Of a stretch of 64,000 nt of DNA, positions 53,462 to 63,155 are shown piece by piece. The notes below the pieces were generated by a model. The model was not told the origin of the DNA. It did no database searches and saw only the letters and a list, made by a program, of their open reading frames with translations. The translations under genes and the position numbers were made by a program. Origin of the DNA: Roseovarius sp. (lineage in GTDB: Bacteria > Pseudomonadota > Alphaproteobacteria > Rhodobacterales > Rhodobacteraceae); NCBI GenBank assembly GCA_029212365.1, contig JARGOC010000007.1:62001-126000 (forward strand), written 5' to 3'. The first letter of the stretch is position 1, and each line of letters begins with the position of its first letter.

Positions 53462-54717
53462 GCCTTGGCCTCCTCAAGGGCTGCGGCAGTGCAGGCATAA
53501 AAGAACGCATCAAAATTGCGCAGCACTGGTTGACTGGGCAGGTCAATCACGCGGTTGCAGATGAAGGGCACCTCCTGTTCGGTCAAACCGCCATGGCTGC
53601 GCAGAGGCTCTTTCAGAGCTGCCAGATCATGACGGTGCTCGGAGGTGCCGATGCAGATATTCTCGGACGAGATCATGATGATATCGCCGATCCGATCGCC
53701 CGGCAGCTCAAACCGCTTGATGGCTTCGGCCTTGTCGATCACCAGGATCAATTCCTCGCGGGCTTGCAGCTTGGCGATGATATCAGCCACATCCGCACCC
53801 TCCGGCAGATAGGCAGTGCCAAAACCACCCAGCGCGCCGTGATGCACCACATAAGGGTCAGTGATCGGCAGGATAACCCGCGCGGCATCCTTGCCCAGCC
53901 AGTCGTCCATCAGGTCCTGAACATAGATCACATTGGGTGAACCATCTGCATGGTGTTTGGGCTTCATGCCGTGATCGGCCGTCACCACAATGGCCGCCCC
54001 CATGGCGTCCAGCTCAGTCAGGTATTTGTCAAACATCTCGTAGAAGGATTTGGCTTGTGCATCATCGGGCGCATATTTGTGCTGCACATAATCGGTTGTG
54101 GTCAGATACATCACGTCCGGCGCCCATTCACGCAGCAGTTTAACACCCGCAGCAAAGACAAATTCAGACAGATCAGCAGAATACACCTCGGGCTGCACCA
54201 TCCCCAACCAAGTGCTGGCGGCGTCTTGGCCGTGTTCGGCCTTTGTGGAGCTGTCTGATTTTTCGGCCGAAAAACATCTGGCACGATCTTCGTCAAACCG
54301 CAGACCTGCCCCCAAAAGGGCGCGCAGCTTGTCTTTGGCAGTGACCACAGCAACCCGTGCGCCGGCCTCATAAAATTGGCCAAAGATAGTCGGCGCACGC
54401 AGAAAACGCACGTCGTTCATCATCACCTCTTCGCCGCTATCGGGATCAATCAGGTAGTTGCCACAGATGCCATGCACAATCGGTGGCCGCCCTGTCGCGA
54501 TGCTCAGATTGTTGGGATTGGTAAAGGACGGGATCACCGAATGCGCCAGCCGGTCGGTGCCGGTCTCTCGCATCCGTTTCAGTGTTGGCATCAGCCCGTC
54601 GGCAATGGCTTTGTCCAGATACTCCGGCTCGCAACCGTCCAAACAGATCGCAATCGCACAGGTCTTTGGGGCCGCATATGTGCGCTCATTGGCAACCACG
54701 GGGGTAGAAATACTCAT
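53458..54717 (-). CDS. phnA: Phosphonoacetate hydrolase PhnA
   Basis: The 419-residue member of the alkaline phosphatase superfamily has a first metal motif [10 protein letters not shown] (D27), a nucleophile region [13 protein letters not shown] (Thr66) and metal ligands in [16 protein letters not shown] and the C-terminal [12 protein letters not shown]. It splits the C-P bond of phosphonoacetate to give acetate and phosphate using zinc. The ATG at 54717 follows AAGGA; the earlier frame start is ignored. A palindromic TTTTTCGGCCGAAAAA run lies inside the gene. Confidence 0.92.
   Translation of the reverse strand: MSISTPVVANERTYAAPKTCAIAICLDGCEPEYLDKAIADGLMPTLKRMRETGTDRLAHSVIPSFTNPNNLSIATGRPPIVHGICGNYLIDPDSGEEVMMNDVRFLRAPTIFGQFYEAGARVAVVTAKDKLRALLGAGLRFDEDRARCFSAEKSDSSTKAEHGQDAASTWLGMVQPEVYSADLSEFVFAAGVKLLREWAPDVMYLTTTDYVQHKYAPDDAQAKSFYEMFDKYLTELDAMGAAIVVTADHGMKPKHHADGSPNVIYVQDLMDDWLGKDAARVILPITDPYVVHHGALGGFGTAYLPEGADVADIIAKLQAREELILVIDKAEAIKRFELPGDRIGDIIMISSENICIGTSEHRHDLAALKEPLRSHGGLTEQEVPFICNRVIDLPSQPVLRNFDAFFYACTAAALEEAKA
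54259..54274. repeat. Palindrome core TTTTTCGGCCGAAAAA inside phnA
   Basis: Perfect 16-nt palindrome in the coding part of phnA, similar to the core of the two 22-nt palindromes (TTTTTC-N4-GAAAAA). It encodes FSAEKS-type residues, so it may be coincidental. Confidence 0.4.
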
Positions 54718-54742
54718 GTCTTGTCGTCCTTCATTTGGCGCC

Positions 54743-55930
54743 TCAAGCGGCCAGTTTCTTGCGTTCTTCAAGGGCTTTGGCAGGAGGGGCTGCGCTGGCA
54801 ACTCCCATATCTGTCAATGCCTGCCGGGCGGCCTGGACCACGCGGCGCATCACATGTTCGTCCATCTGGCCAATCACACCCACCCGAAAGCTGTCCACCA
54901 CAGTCAGCTTGCCGGGATAGATGATAAACCCGGCCGCCTTCATCAATTCATAGAAACGGGTGAAGTCAAAATTGGGATCAGACGGGCAGAAGAATGTCAC
55001 GATGATCGGGCTGAGCCAGCGATCAGCCAGCAGCGTTTCAAACCCAAGGTCGCGCATGCCCGCGACCAACTCATCGCGGTTGCGGGTATAGCGCGCCCCG
55101 CGCCCTGCAACACCACCTTCGGCCTCATGCGCTTTGAGCGCTTGGATAAAGGCGGCCACCACATGGGTCGGCGGTGTAAATCGCCACTGGCCGGTTTTGT
55201 TCATCGTGGCCCATTGCGCCTCGACATCCAAGGAAAGCGAATGGCAATTGCCCTTGGCGGCGCTCAGCTCGTCGGTGCGGGCAATGACAAAACCAAAGCC
55301 CGGCACACCTTCGATACATTTATTGGCGGATGAGACCATGGCAACATAGTTCAGTTTGCCAGCATCCAGCTCCACCGCCCCAAAGGCCGACATGCTGTCG
55401 ATCAGCAGCTTACGCCCGGCGGCTTGGGTGGCTGCGGCAATTTCCTCGACAGGGTTCAGGATGCCAGAGCTTGTCTCGCAGTGGATCGCCAGAACATGGG
55501 TGATTGCCGGGTCATCCGCCAGGGCCTGCGCCACTTCGGCGCCACGCGGGGGCAGGTAATCGCCCTTATCAATCAGGGTGTAGGCGCGGCCAAGGTAGTC
55601 CATCGTCTGTGCTGCGCGCAGCCCATAAGCGCCGTTGGCCAGCACCAGAACCTTGCCATCTTTGGGCACAAATGTCCCCAGCATCGCCTCAACACAATAC
55701 GAGCCCGACCCCTGAATGGGCACGCAATCATACGCCTGCGCGTTTGCCCCAATCAGCGCCAAAAGGCGGCTGCGCATGTCACGGGTCATCGCGCGGAAAT
55801 CATCATCCCAGCTACCCCAGTCACGCAACATCGCCTGCTTCACCTCATGCGACGTGGTCAACGGCCCCGGCGTCAACAAATAGGGCTCCCCCAGCTCGGG
55901 GGACGGCAGCGGCGCGGTCTCAGCACTCAT
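54743..55930 (-). CDS. phnW: 2-Aminoethylphosphonate-pyruvate transaminase PhnW
   Basis: The 395-residue class V-type aminotransferase has [28 protein letters not shown] at the front, typical of PhnW, and the PLP lysine in [16 protein letters not shown] (K204). It moves the amino group of 2-aminoethylphosphonate to pyruvate, giving phosphonoacetaldehyde and alanine. It is the first gene of the phn operon; phnA starts 26 bases after its stop, and a LysR gene diverges upstream. Confidence 0.95.
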   Translation of the reverse strand: MSAETAPLPSPELGEPYLLTPGPLTTSHEVKQAMLRDWGSWDDDFRAMTRDMRSRLLALIGANAQAYDCVPIQGSGSYCVEAMLGTFVPKDGKVLVLANGAYGLRAAQTMDYLGRAYTLIDKGDYLPPRGAEVAQALADDPAITHVLAIHCETSSGILNPVEEIAAATQAAGRKLLIDSMSAFGAVELDAGKLNYVAMVSSANKCIEGVPGFGFVIARTDELSAAKGNCHSLSLDVEAQWATMNKTGQWRFTPPTHVVAAFIQALKAHEAEGGVAGRGARYTRNRDELVAGMRDLGFETLLADRWLSPIIVTFFCPSDPNFDFTRFYELMKAAGFIIYPGKLTVVDSFRVGVIGQMDEHVMRRVVQAARQALTDMGVASAAPPAKALEERKKLAA

Positions 55931-56039
55931 CAGATTGATCCTTGTGGCAGCAACAAAGGTACAAATGGGGCAGATTATTGCATATGTAAAATCTCTATTT
56001 TATATTGATCTATAAGTTTAACATATATGTGAACCCCCC
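55931..56039. promoter_or_regulatory. Divergent phnW / LysR control region
   Basis: A 109-base A/T-rich spacer. CATATGTAAA (55981-55990) and TTTAACATATATG (56017-56029) form an imperfect inverted pair, and ACATATATGT is itself palindromic. This is the usual place for a LysR binding site that controls both the regulator and the operon. Confidence 0.5.
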
Positions 56040-56900
56040 ATGCGTTACAGCCAACTTCGTGCCTTTCATCATGTGGCGTTACACGGCGGGTTTTCCCGTG
56101 CCGCCGAGGCATTGCATCAGACCCAACCGGCCCTGTCGGATCAGGTGCGCAAGCTGGAACAGGCACATGACACGCTGTTGTTTCATCGCGACCACAAACA
56201 GGTGCGCCTGACCCAAGCAGGCGAAGGCCTGTTTCGTCTGACCCGGCAATTCTTTGAGCTGGAAACCGGGATAGGTGAATATCTCAGCCATTCGCGGGCC
56301 TCGGTGCATGGAACGTTGCGTATCATCGCCGATTCAGCGCTGCATATTACCGACGCATTGGGCCGGTTTCAGACGGCCTATCCAAAGGTGTTCATATCGC
56401 TGCAGACCGGCAACACCGAAGAGGTGCTGACCCGGTTGCGCAACTATGACGCCGAAGTGGGGGTTGTAGGCAATCTGGAACCTGCCTCGGATTTGGTCTC
56501 GCATGAGTTGGGCCGCACGCCGATTATCGCCATCGCAGCCAAGGACATGCTGCCCCCGACTGTAAAATCCCTGCGCTTTGATGACCTGCTGAACTGGCCT
56601 TTGGTGTTTCGGGAAAGCGGATCACACACGCGCCAAAGTCTTGAGAGCGAAGCAAAGCGGCGCAAGATCACCCTCAAACCCACCATTGCCGTGGACGGGC
56701 GCGAGGCGATGCACGCGGTGGTCGCCTCGGGTGCGGGTCTGGGGTTTGTCTCCGAGGCCGAATTTGGCCGCGATGCCAGATTGCGCAAAGTGCCTATCAC
56801 GGATCTGAATATTTCAATGACAGAAACTCTGGTCCATCTGAGCACACGATCAGACGTGCCGGTCATCCGCGCCTTCTTGCGCAGCGTCGAAAATATCTGA
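56040..56900 (+). CDS. LysR-family regulator of the phosphonate operon
   Basis: The 286-residue product has a canonical LysR helix-turn-helix (HGGFSRAAEALHQTQPALSDQVRKLEQAHDTLLFHR) and a substrate-binding domain. Placed divergently from phnW, it is probably the operon activator responding to an aminophosphonate or its aldehyde. Such LysR-controlled phn clusters are often expressed regardless of phosphate status. A short spacer separates it from the hydrolase gene downstream. Confidence 0.9.
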   Translation: MRYSQLRAFHHVALHGGFSRAAEALHQTQPALSDQVRKLEQAHDTLLFHRDHKQVRLTQAGEGLFRLTRQFFELETGIGEYLSHSRASVHGTLRIIADSALHITDALGRFQTAYPKVFISLQTGNTEEVLTRLRNYDAEVGVVGNLEPASDLVSHELGRTPIIAIAAKDMLPPTVKSLRFDDLLNWPLVFRESGSHTRQSLESEAKRRKITLKPTIAVDGREAMHAVVASGAGLGFVSEAEFGRDARLRKVPITDLNISMTETLVHLSTRSDVPVIRAFLRSVENI

Positions 56901-57013
56901 TTGTGCTTAAACAAAAGAATATAACCGCATAAATCCACACATAACCCCTCAAATCGCTTGATAAGCATGACGAATCTGTATTTGCTGCGCTTAAGCATTC
57001 TGAGGAGAAGCGC

Positions 57014-58567
57014 TTGCCCGACCGGCAAAACATATTGTTCGTGATTATTGATCAGCTTCGGGCCGATTGCCTGACTGGTGCGTTATCAGATCATGTGAAC
57101 CTGCCACACCTGCAAGCCCTGCGGCAGGAGGCCGTGACATTTGCTGACCATCATTCGGTCTGCAATCCGTGCGGTCCTGCGCGCGCGTCTATCCTGACAG
57201 CGCAATATGCGATGAACCACCGATCTACCCGCAATGGCACGCCGCTCACCCATGACACGCCAAACCTGGCCACACAGTTGCGCAGCGTCGGCTATCTGCC
57301 TCTGCTTTATGGCTATAATGACTGCTCCCGTGATCCCCGCGGGCTGAATCCGGCGGACCCGCAGCTGACCTCATACGAAGAAGTGATGCCCGGCTTTCAT
57401 GAAGTGGTTGAAATGCGGCTGGAAACCTCCCTGCCCTGGCGCAGCGATCTGGCGGCCAAAGGGTATGACGTGTCGGATTACCCGGATGTGTACCGCGCGC
57501 GGGGGGATGATGTGACCGCCCCGGCACTTTACAGCGCCGAGGACAGCGACACCGCTTTTTTGACCAATGCCATGCTCAGGGATTTGTCTCAGCGCGATCC
57601 GGGATGGTGTGCCCATATCACCTATATCCGCCCGCATCCGCCGCTGGTGGCGCCAGCGCCCTATAATACGATGTATGATCCTGAAACGCTTCCGCCACCA
57701 CATACAAACGGCAGCCGGGAAGATGCGCAATCTGAGCATCCGTTCCACGATGTATCGCTGGAGTATCGCAAGGCGGCAGATTTCGTGGTTGGCTTTCCTG
57801 ATCTTGAGGACACGCCCGAAAACATCGCCAAGCTGCGCGCCATCTACCTGGGGTTGGCCAGCGAGGTCGATCACCATATCGGGCGGATCATTCAGTTCCT
57901 GAAGGACAGCGGCCAATATGACGACACGTTGATCGTTGTCACTGCCGATCACGGCGAAATGTTGGGTGATCACCACGCTTGGGGCAAGATGAGCTATCAC
58001 GCTGCGGCCAATCATGTACCGTTGATTATCCGTGACCCTTCAACCCCGGCGCAGCATGGGCTGACCGTAGAGCAACCCACCGAATCTATTGACGTAACGC
58101 CAACCATTCTGGACCTCTGCGGGGCGGCGATTCCGGACACGATGGATGGCCAAAGCCTGCGCGAATTTCTGGAAACAGGTGGGGCCAAGGATTGGCGCGA
58201 TCACATTTTTTGTGAACTGGATTTTGGCAATCCAATTGCGCCAACTCTGTTTCAGCAGAGGCTGGGGCTGAGCTGTGACAAGGCCAATCTGGCCATATTG
58301 CGCAGGGACAAACAGACTCTGGTGCACTTCAACGGAGGCTTGCCCGCCCTGCTGCTGGAAACATCACCATCCGGCGCAACACAGGATTTAGCAGCGCAAC
58401 CTGGGGCTGAAAAATCAATTCTTGAGTTGTCACAGGCAATGTTAGATCACAGAATGACCTTTGCTGACGGGCGGTTTGCCCATACGATGGTTACCAGTCA
58501 GGGCGTTAAAACCTCGCCACGGCACCAAATTTCGCCGGACCGCCCTTCGCGGCTGGCCAAGGTATGA
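57014..58567 (+). CDS. Formylglycine-type hydrolase, phosphonate monoester hydrolase-like
   Basis: The product is 517 residues. D13 (IIDQLRADCL) and the motif PCGPARASILT (C53 in CxPxR) show a sulfatase-type active site with a formylglycine nucleophile. The surrounding segments YAMNHRSTRNGTPL, YIRPHPPLVAPAPYNTMY, VTADHGEMLGDHHAWGK and ESIDVTPTILDL closely resemble rhizobial phosphonate monoester hydrolases. Those enzymes cleave phosphonate monoesters and phosphodiesters. No signal peptide, so likely cytoplasmic. Start TTG at 57014 with GAGGAGA upstream. Next to phn genes, it may release free phosphonates from esters; a sulfatase or arylsulfatase role is the alternative. Confidence 0.82.
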   Translation: MPDRQNILFVIIDQLRADCLTGALSDHVNLPHLQALRQEAVTFADHHSVCNPCGPARASILTAQYAMNHRSTRNGTPLTHDTPNLATQLRSVGYLPLLYGYNDCSRDPRGLNPADPQLTSYEEVMPGFHEVVEMRLETSLPWRSDLAAKGYDVSDYPDVYRARGDDVTAPALYSAEDSDTAFLTNAMLRDLSQRDPGWCAHITYIRPHPPLVAPAPYNTMYDPETLPPPHTNGSREDAQSEHPFHDVSLEYRKAADFVVGFPDLEDTPENIAKLRAIYLGLASEVDHHIGRIIQFLKDSGQYDDTLIVVTADHGEMLGDHHAWGKMSYHAAANHVPLIIRDPSTPAQHGLTVEQPTESIDVTPTILDLCGAAIPDTMDGQSLREFLETGGAKDWRDHIFCELDFGNPIAPTLFQQRLGLSCDKANLAILRRDKQTLVHFNGGLPALLLETSPSGATQDLAAQPGAEKSILELSQAMLDHRMTFADGRFAHTMVTSQGVKTSPRHQISPDRPSRLAKV

Positions 58568-58599
58568 TGACACGTCTGGATGTCATGTATCAGTTACAA

Positions 58600-58834
58600 A
58601 TTCCGGGCACATGTAGGGCTTCGATGCGGGGGTACGCCTCTGTCAGTCAAGCCCGAGGCAGTCACAGGGAGACGCTCAGCCTAGACAGCGTTAGGCGCGA
58701 AACGGCAAGTTCTGGATTATAATGATCGGGAAGCTGGCTCTATCGTGGAAATTCATCTGTTGCCTATGGTCAGGCACAGACAAACTGATGGGAAACGGAC
58801 CCCGCAAAGCTGAAGTCCGACAACAGGAGAGAAA
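58600..58834 (+). promoter_or_regulatory. Structured leader upstream of the peptide-type transporter
   Basis: The 267-base gap before the binding-protein gene holds GCCTC/GAGGC (58636-58640 with 58655-58659), nested with CTGT/ACAG, then GCCTA/TAGGC (58679-58683 with 58692-58696). An overlapping alternative is ACGCT/AGCGT. No known riboswitch consensus was recognised. A TTATAAT box at 58717-58723 is a candidate -10, so some hairpins may lie upstream of the transcript start. Confidence 0.4.
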
Positions 58835-60874
58835 ATGAAAAAGTATCTATTAAGTGGTGTAGCGCTTCTGGCCCTTCCGGCAGCAGCCTATGCCAATTGC
58901 CCCGCCATCAGCGTTGCTGATATGGGCGGTGTAGCTGGTGGGGCCTACCCACAGCAGTATGATCTGGGCGAATTTCAGGACGCAGCCGGCTGCACCATGG
59001 AGTTTTCCGAACACCCCGATATTGCCAAACTGAACGGCATGATTGTCGGCAATGGCGATCTGGGCAGCGTGGCTGATCGTTTGCCATCCGAGCCTCTGGT
59101 GGTGGTGCCTTATGCAAGCACTGGTAAATACGGCGGCACTCTGGACGTTCTGTCAAACGCGACAGAAGCGGGCACATCCGACTTCTTGTCGGTGCGTCAC
59201 GTCAACCTCGTGCGTTACTCGGATGATCTGCAAACCATCGTGCCAAACGTTGCAAAGTCATGGGAATGGAACGATGAATACACGCAGCTGACGTTCACGC
59301 TGCGTGCCGGTCACAAATGGTCGGACGGCACGCCGTTCACATCCGCCGATGTGGCGTTCTGGTACAACAACCTGATGATGGACACGAATATCTTTGAAAA
59401 GCCCAAAGACTATGCGCTTGTGGCTGGCGAAAAGATGACCGTGGAAACACCGGATGACGTCACAGTTGTGTTCAACCTACCTGCACCCAAGCCAGGTCTG
59501 CTGACGCATTTTGCGACATCTTACGCGCAGGGCTTCCAGCCCAAGCACTTCCTGGGTCAATTCCACCCTGACATTAACGCCGATGCTGATGCCTTTGCAC
59601 AGGGTCTGGGCTTTGAAAACGGCTATGACGGGCTGAAGGCTTACTACGGCAGCTCGGACTGGACGGACACGCCCACGCCAATGCTGTCCAAGCCCGAACT
59701 CGTGAATGGCCTGCCCAAGGCAACCCACCCGACGCTGGAAAGCCACATCTATGTGACCGACACCACCGAGGGTCGTCATCTGGTTGCGAACCCCTACTTC
59801 CACCAGGTTGATACAACTGGCCAGCAGCTGCCTTACATCGGCGAGCAGGACGAAGTGTATATCAACGACAATGAGGTGCGTATCCTCAAGCTGGTCAACG
59901 GCGAAGTGGATTACAAATCGCAATCGGTCCGTCTGGAATCGGCCCCTCTGCTTCTGGAAAACCAGGAAAAGGGCAACTATTCGATCCAGCTGAAGCCAAC
60001 CGTGGGCATGCCTGCGTTCAGTTTCAACCTGACGTCCGAGGATGCGGGCAAGGCTGAGCTCTTCAACAACCTGAAGTTCCGCGAAGCCATGTCTATCGCC
60101 ATCAACCGCGATGAGCTGAACGAGATCGCCTATTTTGGTCAGGGCACGCCCAGCCAGATTGCACCGTTCAACCCCGCACCTGACTTTGTCGACCCCAAAT
60201 GGGAAACCTACATGTCAGGCTTTGATCCAGAGGCTGCCAAAGCCAAGCTGGACGAGATTGGCATGGTGGACACCGATGGTGACGGGTTCCGTGAGTTGCC
60301 AAATGGCGACGCGATTACCCTGAACATGCAGTTCTCAACCCAAGGCATCGCCGGCAAGGTTGTGGAATTGGTTGGCCAGAACTGGGCTGATGTAGGTGTT
60401 CAGACCACTGTGAAAGAAGTGACCCCGGACGAATACCGTTCAGCACAATCATCAAACAAGCTGGATGTGGGTCTGTGGCAGTATGGTGCGCCTCTGGCGA
60501 TCCATCTGGGCCTCAACAGCTTCTTCCGCCCTCCGTTCGGCACCTACTTTGAGCACCGCACTGGGATGCTCTGGGGTGAATGGCTGGACAGCGATGGCGC
60601 GAACGGTGTGGAGCCACCTGAGTTTGCCAAGCAACTGGCCGCAGACATCGACGCGTTCCAATCGGCGGTTCCGGGCACGGATACATCGAATGCTCTGGGT
60701 GAGAACCTCGTGAAGAACTTTGTGGAAAATATGGTAATGATCGGCACCGTGAAAGCGCCCGAGCCTGTCTATGCCAGCAACAACCTCAAGAACTTCACCG
60801 AGTTCAAAACCTGGTCCTACGAATACTACCGGACCTACCCCTACCGCGCCACGCAGTGGTGGCTGGACGAGTAA
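58835..60874 (+). CDS. ABC transporter substrate-binding protein, family 5 (dipeptide/opine type)
   Basis: The product is 679 residues with a signal peptide (1-20). It is longer than usual (about 500-600), mainly because of about 90 N-terminal residues with two cysteines (C22, C53) before the family-5 fold, which starts near SKYGGTLDVLSNATEAG-like sequence at 98. The fold shows YTQLTFTLRAGHKWSDGTPFTSADV and a Ca-loop-like DTDGDGFRELPNGD. It captures oligopeptide-like, opine-like or other solutes; the ligand is unknown. Followed by a terminator, so its level can exceed that of the permeases. Confidence 0.88.
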   Translation: MKKYLLSGVALLALPAAAYANCPAISVADMGGVAGGAYPQQYDLGEFQDAAGCTMEFSEHPDIAKLNGMIVGNGDLGSVADRLPSEPLVVVPYASTGKYGGTLDVLSNATEAGTSDFLSVRHVNLVRYSDDLQTIVPNVAKSWEWNDEYTQLTFTLRAGHKWSDGTPFTSADVAFWYNNLMMDTNIFEKPKDYALVAGEKMTVETPDDVTVVFNLPAPKPGLLTHFATSYAQGFQPKHFLGQFHPDINADADAFAQGLGFENGYDGLKAYYGSSDWTDTPTPMLSKPELVNGLPKATHPTLESHIYVTDTTEGRHLVANPYFHQVDTTGQQLPYIGEQDEVYINDNEVRILKLVNGEVDYKSQSVRLESAPLLLENQEKGNYSIQLKPTVGMPAFSFNLTSEDAGKAELFNNLKFREAMSIAINRDELNEIAYFGQGTPSQIAPFNPAPDFVDPKWETYMSGFDPEAAKAKLDEIGMVDTDGDGFRELPNGDAITLNMQFSTQGIAGKVVELVGQNWADVGVQTTVKEVTPDEYRSAQSSNKLDVGLWQYGAPLAIHLGLNSFFRPPFGTYFEHRTGMLWGEWLDSDGANGVEPPEFAKQLAADIDAFQSAVPGTDTSNALGENLVKNFVENMVMIGTVKAPEPVYASNNLKNFTEFKTWSYEYYRTYPYRATQWWLDE

Positions 60875-60900
60875 GCGCAAGCTTACCCAAACACATACTT

Positions 60901-60928
60901 ATCCGGGCAGCCTGACTGCCCGGATTTT
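60901..60928 (+). terminator. Terminator/attenuator after the binding protein gene
   Basis: ATCCGGGCAG and CTGCCCGGAT pair perfectly over 10 bp around CCTGA, followed by TTTCC. Lies between the binding-protein and first permease genes. Confidence 0.85.
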
Positions 60929-60993
60929 CCTACCTATCTACCGAAACTTGGATGCGGGATTAACCTGCGCCGGAACACAGACAGGGACCGACC

Positions 60994-61998
60994 ATGCTTC
61001 AATTCGCCAAGTTCGTGGCGACACGCGCCGTGATGGCCGTGATCACGCTGATCATCGTTTCACTGGTGGTGTTCTCACTGATGGAGCTGGTCCCCGGCGA
61101 TTGCGCCGAACGTTACCTTGCTTTCAAAAACACCCAAGGCTCGGGTATCTCGCTTGAAGATATCGAAAACGAGCGTGCACGTCTTGGCCTTGACCGCCCG
61201 TTCCTGACCCGCTGGGTATCGTGGATCGGTGGTGCGTTTCAGGGTGATTTCGGTGACAGCTGCATTCTGCGGGTGAATATTGCCCAGCTTCTGGGCTCGA
61301 AATTCTACATCTCGCTGGGCCTGTGTCTTGCCTCACTGGCGCTGGCCTATGCCATTGCCATTCCGGTTGGCATCATTGCTGCCGCCTCGTCGAACGCGTT
61401 CCTCAACAACTCCTTGCGCCTGTTCAGCTACCTTGGGCTGGCGATGCCGAACTTCCTGCTGGCGCTAATGATCATGCTGATCGGCACGGTCTATTTCGGA
61501 GAAACGCTCACCGGGCTGTTTTCCAACGAATACCGCGATGCCGCTTGGAGTTGGGACAGGTTCGTTGATCTGTTGAAACACGCCTGGCTGCCCATCTTTA
61601 TCCTGGGATGGTCGGCGACTGCCTTTGCCCTGCAAACTGTGCGCGCGCTGATGTCAGATGAGATCGGCAAACTGTATGTCACCGCCGCCGCCGCGCGCGG
61701 TGTGTCGGGAGGCAAGCTGCTGTGGCGCTATCCCGCCCGTCACGCGTTGGGGCCGATCGTCAACAGCCTCGGCTTTGACCTCAACCGCATCTTCAACGAA
61801 CTGCCCATCGTGGCATTGATCCTCACCCTGACCGAGGCAGGGGCCTTGCTGATCGAGGCGCTGGCCCGATCAAACGACCAACAATTGGCAGGGGCCATCA
61901 TCTTCCTGCTCACCGCCTCTATCGTGACCCTCAACTTCTTTACCGACGTGTTGCTGGCCGTTCTTGACCCGCGCGTTCGCAAAAGCATCATCAGGTAA
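60994..61998 (+). CDS. ABC transporter permease, DppB-like
   Basis: The 334-residue membrane protein has an N-terminal helix (FVATRAVMAVITLIIVSLVVFSLMELVPGD), six helices in all, and the binding-protein-dependent transport motif (YVTAAAARGVSGGKLLWRYPARHAL). It forms the channel with the second permease. An insert between the first and second helices carries two cysteines (GDCAE, DSCILR) that may face the periplasm. Confidence 0.9.
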   Translation: MLQFAKFVATRAVMAVITLIIVSLVVFSLMELVPGDCAERYLAFKNTQGSGISLEDIENERARLGLDRPFLTRWVSWIGGAFQGDFGDSCILRVNIAQLLGSKFYISLGLCLASLALAYAIAIPVGIIAAASSNAFLNNSLRLFSYLGLAMPNFLLALMIMLIGTVYFGETLTGLFSNEYRDAAWSWDRFVDLLKHAWLPIFILGWSATAFALQTVRALMSDEIGKLYVTAAAARGVSGGKLLWRYPARHALGPIVNSLGFDLNRIFNELPIVALILTLTEAGALLIEALARSNDQQLAGAIIFLLTASIVTLNFFTDVLLAVLDPRVRKSIIR

Positions 61999-62003
61999 GC
62001 GCC

Positions 62004-63155
62004 ATGACAGATCAAACAACAGACCCAACCGCCATGGACGCCGATCAACTGGCCAAAGAGGCGTATTTCACCGCCTCCCAAGGGCAACTTATCTGGGCGC
62101 GTTTCAAGAAACAGCGCGCAGCGATGATCGCCGCAAGCGTTCTGCTGGTGCTCGTCCTCTCGGGCATCTTCGCGCCGTTCCTGTCGCCCTATGATCCAAC
62201 GATTGCGGGCAAAGACAAGGATTACACCAACGGCGCGCCGCAAATCCCCGAGTTCTGCGACATCAATGGATGTTCCCTGCGCCCCTTCGTGCATGCGGTT
62301 GAGCGTGAACGCTCCATGGCCACCAACTTCCGCTGGGTGACCAAGGTGAATGAGGACAAGCGCATCTATGTAGAGTTCTTCGCCGAGGGTTGGGAGTATA
62401 AGCTCTTTGGCTTTATCCCGATGGACACACATCTCTTTGGCTCGTCCGATGGGTTTATCCATATCTTTGGCACCGACAGCACGGGCAAAGACATCTATTC
62501 GCGGACGTTGCATGCCATCTGGACCTCAATGAAAGTGGGGTCAATCGGGGTGTTTATTGCCTTCGTGCTGGCGCTGATCATTGGCGGCATATCCGGCTAT
62601 TACGGAGGGTGGATCGACAGCATCTTACAGATGATCACAGATGCCGTACGCACAGTGCCCGCCATTCCGCTGTTCATGGCCGTGGCCGCCTTCATGCCCC
62701 CCGAAATGACCGCCGAGGCGAGGTTCTTTTATATATCGCTGATCCTTGGGTTCATTGGCTGGCCCACGCTGGCACGGCGGGTGCGCACGCATCTGCTGAC
62801 CGAGCGCAATCAGGAATATGTGCTGGCGGCGCAACTGTGTGGCGCGCCTGCGGGCCATGTGATCCGCCGTCACCTGCTGCCCAGCTTCACCAGCTATATC
62901 ATCGTCGATCTGGTGATTTCCTTCCCCTATATGGTGCTGTCAGAAACCGCGCTCAGCTTTATCGGGCTGGGGCTAAAAGACCCGGTCAATTCACTTGGCG
63001 TCATGCTGCAAAATGTCACCAGCGCCGATGTGCTGCTGAACTACCAGTGGTATTTCATCCCCGTCATCTTCTTCATCGCTTTGGTCATGGCCTTCGTTTT
63101 CGTTGGCGACGGGCTGCGCGACGCCGCTGACCCTTACTCGGATACCCACAAATGA
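62004..63155 (+). CDS. ABC transporter permease, DppC-like
   Basis: The 383-residue membrane protein begins with a cytoplasmic stretch, then a helix (MIAASVLLVLVLSGIFAPFLSPYDP). An extended periplasmic loop (about 75-160) precedes GTDSTGKDIYSRTLHAIWTSMKVG and the transport motif near AAQLCGAPAGHVIRRHLLP. The loop is longer than in DppC and includes two cysteines (FCDINGCSL). The ATPase gene overlaps its stop by four bases. Confidence 0.9.
   Translation: MTDQTTDPTAMDADQLAKEAYFTASQGQLIWARFKKQRAAMIAASVLLVLVLSGIFAPFLSPYDPTIAGKDKDYTNGAPQIPEFCDINGCSLRPFVHAVERERSMATNFRWVTKVNEDKRIYVEFFAEGWEYKLFGFIPMDTHLFGSSDGFIHIFGTDSTGKDIYSRTLHAIWTSMKVGSIGVFIAFVLALIIGGISGYYGGWIDSILQMITDAVRTVPAIPLFMAVAAFMPPEMTAEARFFYISLILGFIGWPTLARRVRTHLLTERNQEYVLAAQLCGAPAGHVIRRHLLPSFTSYIIVDLVISFPYMVLSETALSFIGLGLKDPVNSLGVMLQNVTSADVLLNYQWYFIPVIFFIALVMAFVFVGDGLRDAADPYSDTHK

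Noticed and set aside
53458..54717. Alternative reading of PhnA as a nucleotide pyrophosphatase or type I phosphodiesterase
   Set aside because: Same superfamily, but the operon with phnW and phnY and the HGMKPKHH context favour phosphonoacetate hydrolase.
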